Assembly: GCA_025456385.1 (NCBI GenBank)
Contig: JALOKS010000264.1
Span: forward strand, 1 to 6,940
DNA length: 6,940 bases
From: Thermoanaerobaculales bacterium
GTDB taxonomy: Bacteria; Acidobacteriota; Thermoanaerobaculia; Thermoanaerobaculales; Sulfomarinibacteraceae
Direction: 5' to 3'
A program made the translations under genes and the position numbers. This document shows, piece after piece, positions 5,942 to 6,940 of the stretch (its first letter is position 1; every line of letters starts with the position of its first letter). The notes under the pieces were generated by a model. That model did not search any database and was not told the DNA's origin. It was given only the letters and a program-made list of their open reading frames with translations.

Positions 5942-6864
5942 CACAGCACCACCTTGAGGCTGTCGCTCTCGAGCACGCGGTGCATGCGGCCCGGGAAGCG
6001 GGTTTCGAAGTAGGACTCCATCGCGCGCGACACCGCCGCCACCTTGCGCACGTCGATGCCGGTCGGGGCCCCCATCTGCGCCAGCATCGCAGCCAGGTCC
6101 TCGGTGGCGATGTTGCCGGTCGCGCCCTTGATGAAGGGGCAGCCGCCCATGCCGCCGAAGGCGGTGTCGAAGATCGTGACGCCGACGTCGATGGCGGCGA
6201 GGGCGTTGGCGAGCCCCTTGCCCTCGGTGTCGTGGAGGTGGAGGATCACCGGCCGCTCACCCGCGAGCTCGACGACCGGAGCCATCAGCTCCTGGATCGT
6301 CCGCGGGTCGGCCATGCCGGTCGAGTCGGCGAGCGCGAGCTCGTCGACCCCGAGGTCGAGGTGGCGCTTGGCCAGGTCGAGCACAAGACCGCGGTCGATC
6401 GCACCCTCGAAGCGGCAGCCGAAGGCGCACTGCAGGCCGCCGCGCACGGTGAGCCCGGCCTCCTTCGCGGTCCGCACCATCTCGGCGTAGCGCAGCTGCG
6501 CCTCGTCGAGCGACATGCCGGTGTTCTTGCGGCTGTGGGTGTCGCTCGCCGAGATCGAGGCCGCGACGTGGCGGAGGCCGGCGGCGGCCGCCCGCTCGAC
6601 GCCCTTGCGGTTGAGCACCAGCCCGCTGTAGAGGACTCCGGGACGGGGCCTGAGGCCGGCGCACAGCGCCTCCGCGTCCGCCATCTGCGGGACCTTCTCG
6701 GGGTGCACGAAGGAGCAGACCTGGAGGCGCCGGATGCCGGCGTCGACCAGGGCCTCGACGAGCTCCAGCTTGCGCGCGGTCGGCACGGTCCGCCTCTCGC
6801 TCTGCAGGCCGTCCCGCAGCCCCTGCTCCTCGATCGTGATCGTCAGCCTTGCGAAGTTCATCAT
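5941..6864 (-). CDS. HMG-CoA-lyase-family lyase, candidate (R)-citramalyl-CoA lyase
   Basis: A 307-residue TIM-barrel lyase of the DRE-TIM/HMG-CoA lyase family, full length (about 300). It performs a retro-Claisen cleavage of a tertiary 3-hydroxyacyl-CoA, releasing acetyl-CoA. All catalytic and metal-site elements are visible: R17-D18-G-L-Q (the family's RDGLQ), SFVHPEKVPQMADAE (51-65), SASDTHSRKN (105-114), H209-L-H211-D metal ligands, and the C242 loop G-G-C-P-F-I-K-G with N251 nine residues later, the same spacing as Cys266/Asn275 in human HMG-CoA lyase. The start is one of two adjacent ATGs (6862-6864 or 6859-6861); neither has a strong Shine-Dalgarno. It is the first gene of a four-gene operon. 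Citramalyl-CoA has the same reactive core as HMG-CoA with one CH2 less, and the Chloroflexus (R)-citramalyl-CoA lyase belongs to this family, so that is the preferred reading. True HMG-CoA lyase in leucine breakdown is the main alternative. Confidence 0.92.
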   Translation of the reverse strand: MMNFARLTITIEEQGLRDGLQSERRTVPTARKLELVEALVDAGIRRLQVCSFVHPEKVPQMADAEALCAGLRPRPGVLYSGLVLNRKGVERAAAAGLRHVAASISASDTHSRKNTGMSLDEAQLRYAEMVRTAKEAGLTVRGGLQCAFGCRFEGAIDRGLVLDLAKRHLDLGVDELALADSTGMADPRTIQELMAPVVELAGERPVILHLHDTEGKGLANALAAIDVGVTIFDTAFGGMGGCPFIKGATGNIATEDLAAMLAQMGAPTGIDVRKVAAVSRAMESYFETRFPGRMHRVLESDSLKVVL

Positions 6865-6912
6865 GCGTGTGCGCCGTTTCCCGACCCGCCGTGTGGCCGC
6901 GGCGGAAGGCGG

Positions 6913-6918
6913 ATTGTA
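6913..6918 (-). promoter_or_regulatory. Candidate -10 box of the lyase operon promoter
   Basis: TACAAT on the minus strand matches the TATAAT consensus at five of six positions and is one of the few AT-rich spots upstream of the operon. It lies 48 nt before the first ATG (6864), which would give an untranslated leader of about 40 nt. The matching -35 hexamer would fall at or just beyond the right window edge, so it cannot be judged. No other gene is visible between 6865 and 6940. Confidence 0.35.
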
Positions 6919-6940
6919 GCTGATCGCCGGGGCTGCCGCA

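Noticed and set aside
4688..6013. Long plus-strand open frame (441 codons) opposite the LeuC-like gene
   Set aside because: Same reasoning: a compositional shadow of a firmly identified gene, without motifs or a convincing start.

Overview
This is a GC-rich window (roughly two thirds G+C) in which every gene I can support lies on the minus strand, so the genes read from right to left. The organism is probably a member of the Acidobacteriota (Thermoanaerobaculia-like) or a similar soil or sediment lineage. This is inferred from the serine/threonine kinases, which couple a PknB-type catalytic domain and one membrane segment to a long TolB/PD40 beta-propeller sensor, and from their tandem occurrence. 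The taxonomy is inference, because no marker gene is present.

Right half (6864 down to 2967): a tight four-gene operon. The order of transcription is an HMG-CoA-lyase-family lyase (5941-6864), a LeuC-like aconitase-family large subunit (4694-5941, overlapping the lyase stop by one base), its LeuD-like small subunit (4180-4689, 4 nt further on), and a family III (CaiB/BaiF) CoA-transferase (2967-4154, 25 nt further on). A TACAAT -10-like box at 6913-6918 may be the promoter. No leucine-synthesis partner (LeuA or LeuB) is present. The combination reads best as a degradative module: hydrate an unsaturated branched dicarboxylate, move CoA onto the hydroxy acid, then cleave the tertiary 3-hydroxyacyl-CoA. 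The best-fitting substrate series is citraconate to (R)-citramalate to (R)-citramalyl-CoA to acetyl-CoA plus pyruvate. Similar enzyme families perform the last two steps in Chloroflexus. The substrate is not proven by the sequence.

Left half (2931 down to 1): after a gap of 35-107 nt comes a large receptor-like protein kinase (178-2931), then 48 nt containing a Shine-Dalgarno, then the first 43 codons of a second kinase that runs off the left edge.

The two kinase genes share a perfect 99-bp repeat (1-99 and 2761-2859). It ends exactly at a GTG codon and touches the window edge. The truncated kinase has the canonical N-terminal leader; the complete one has an unrelated leader. This may reflect recent duplication or gene conversion among tandem kinases, or an assembly junction made through the repeat.

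I see no RNA genes, CRISPR, transposase or phage features. All non-coding stretches are under 110 nt.
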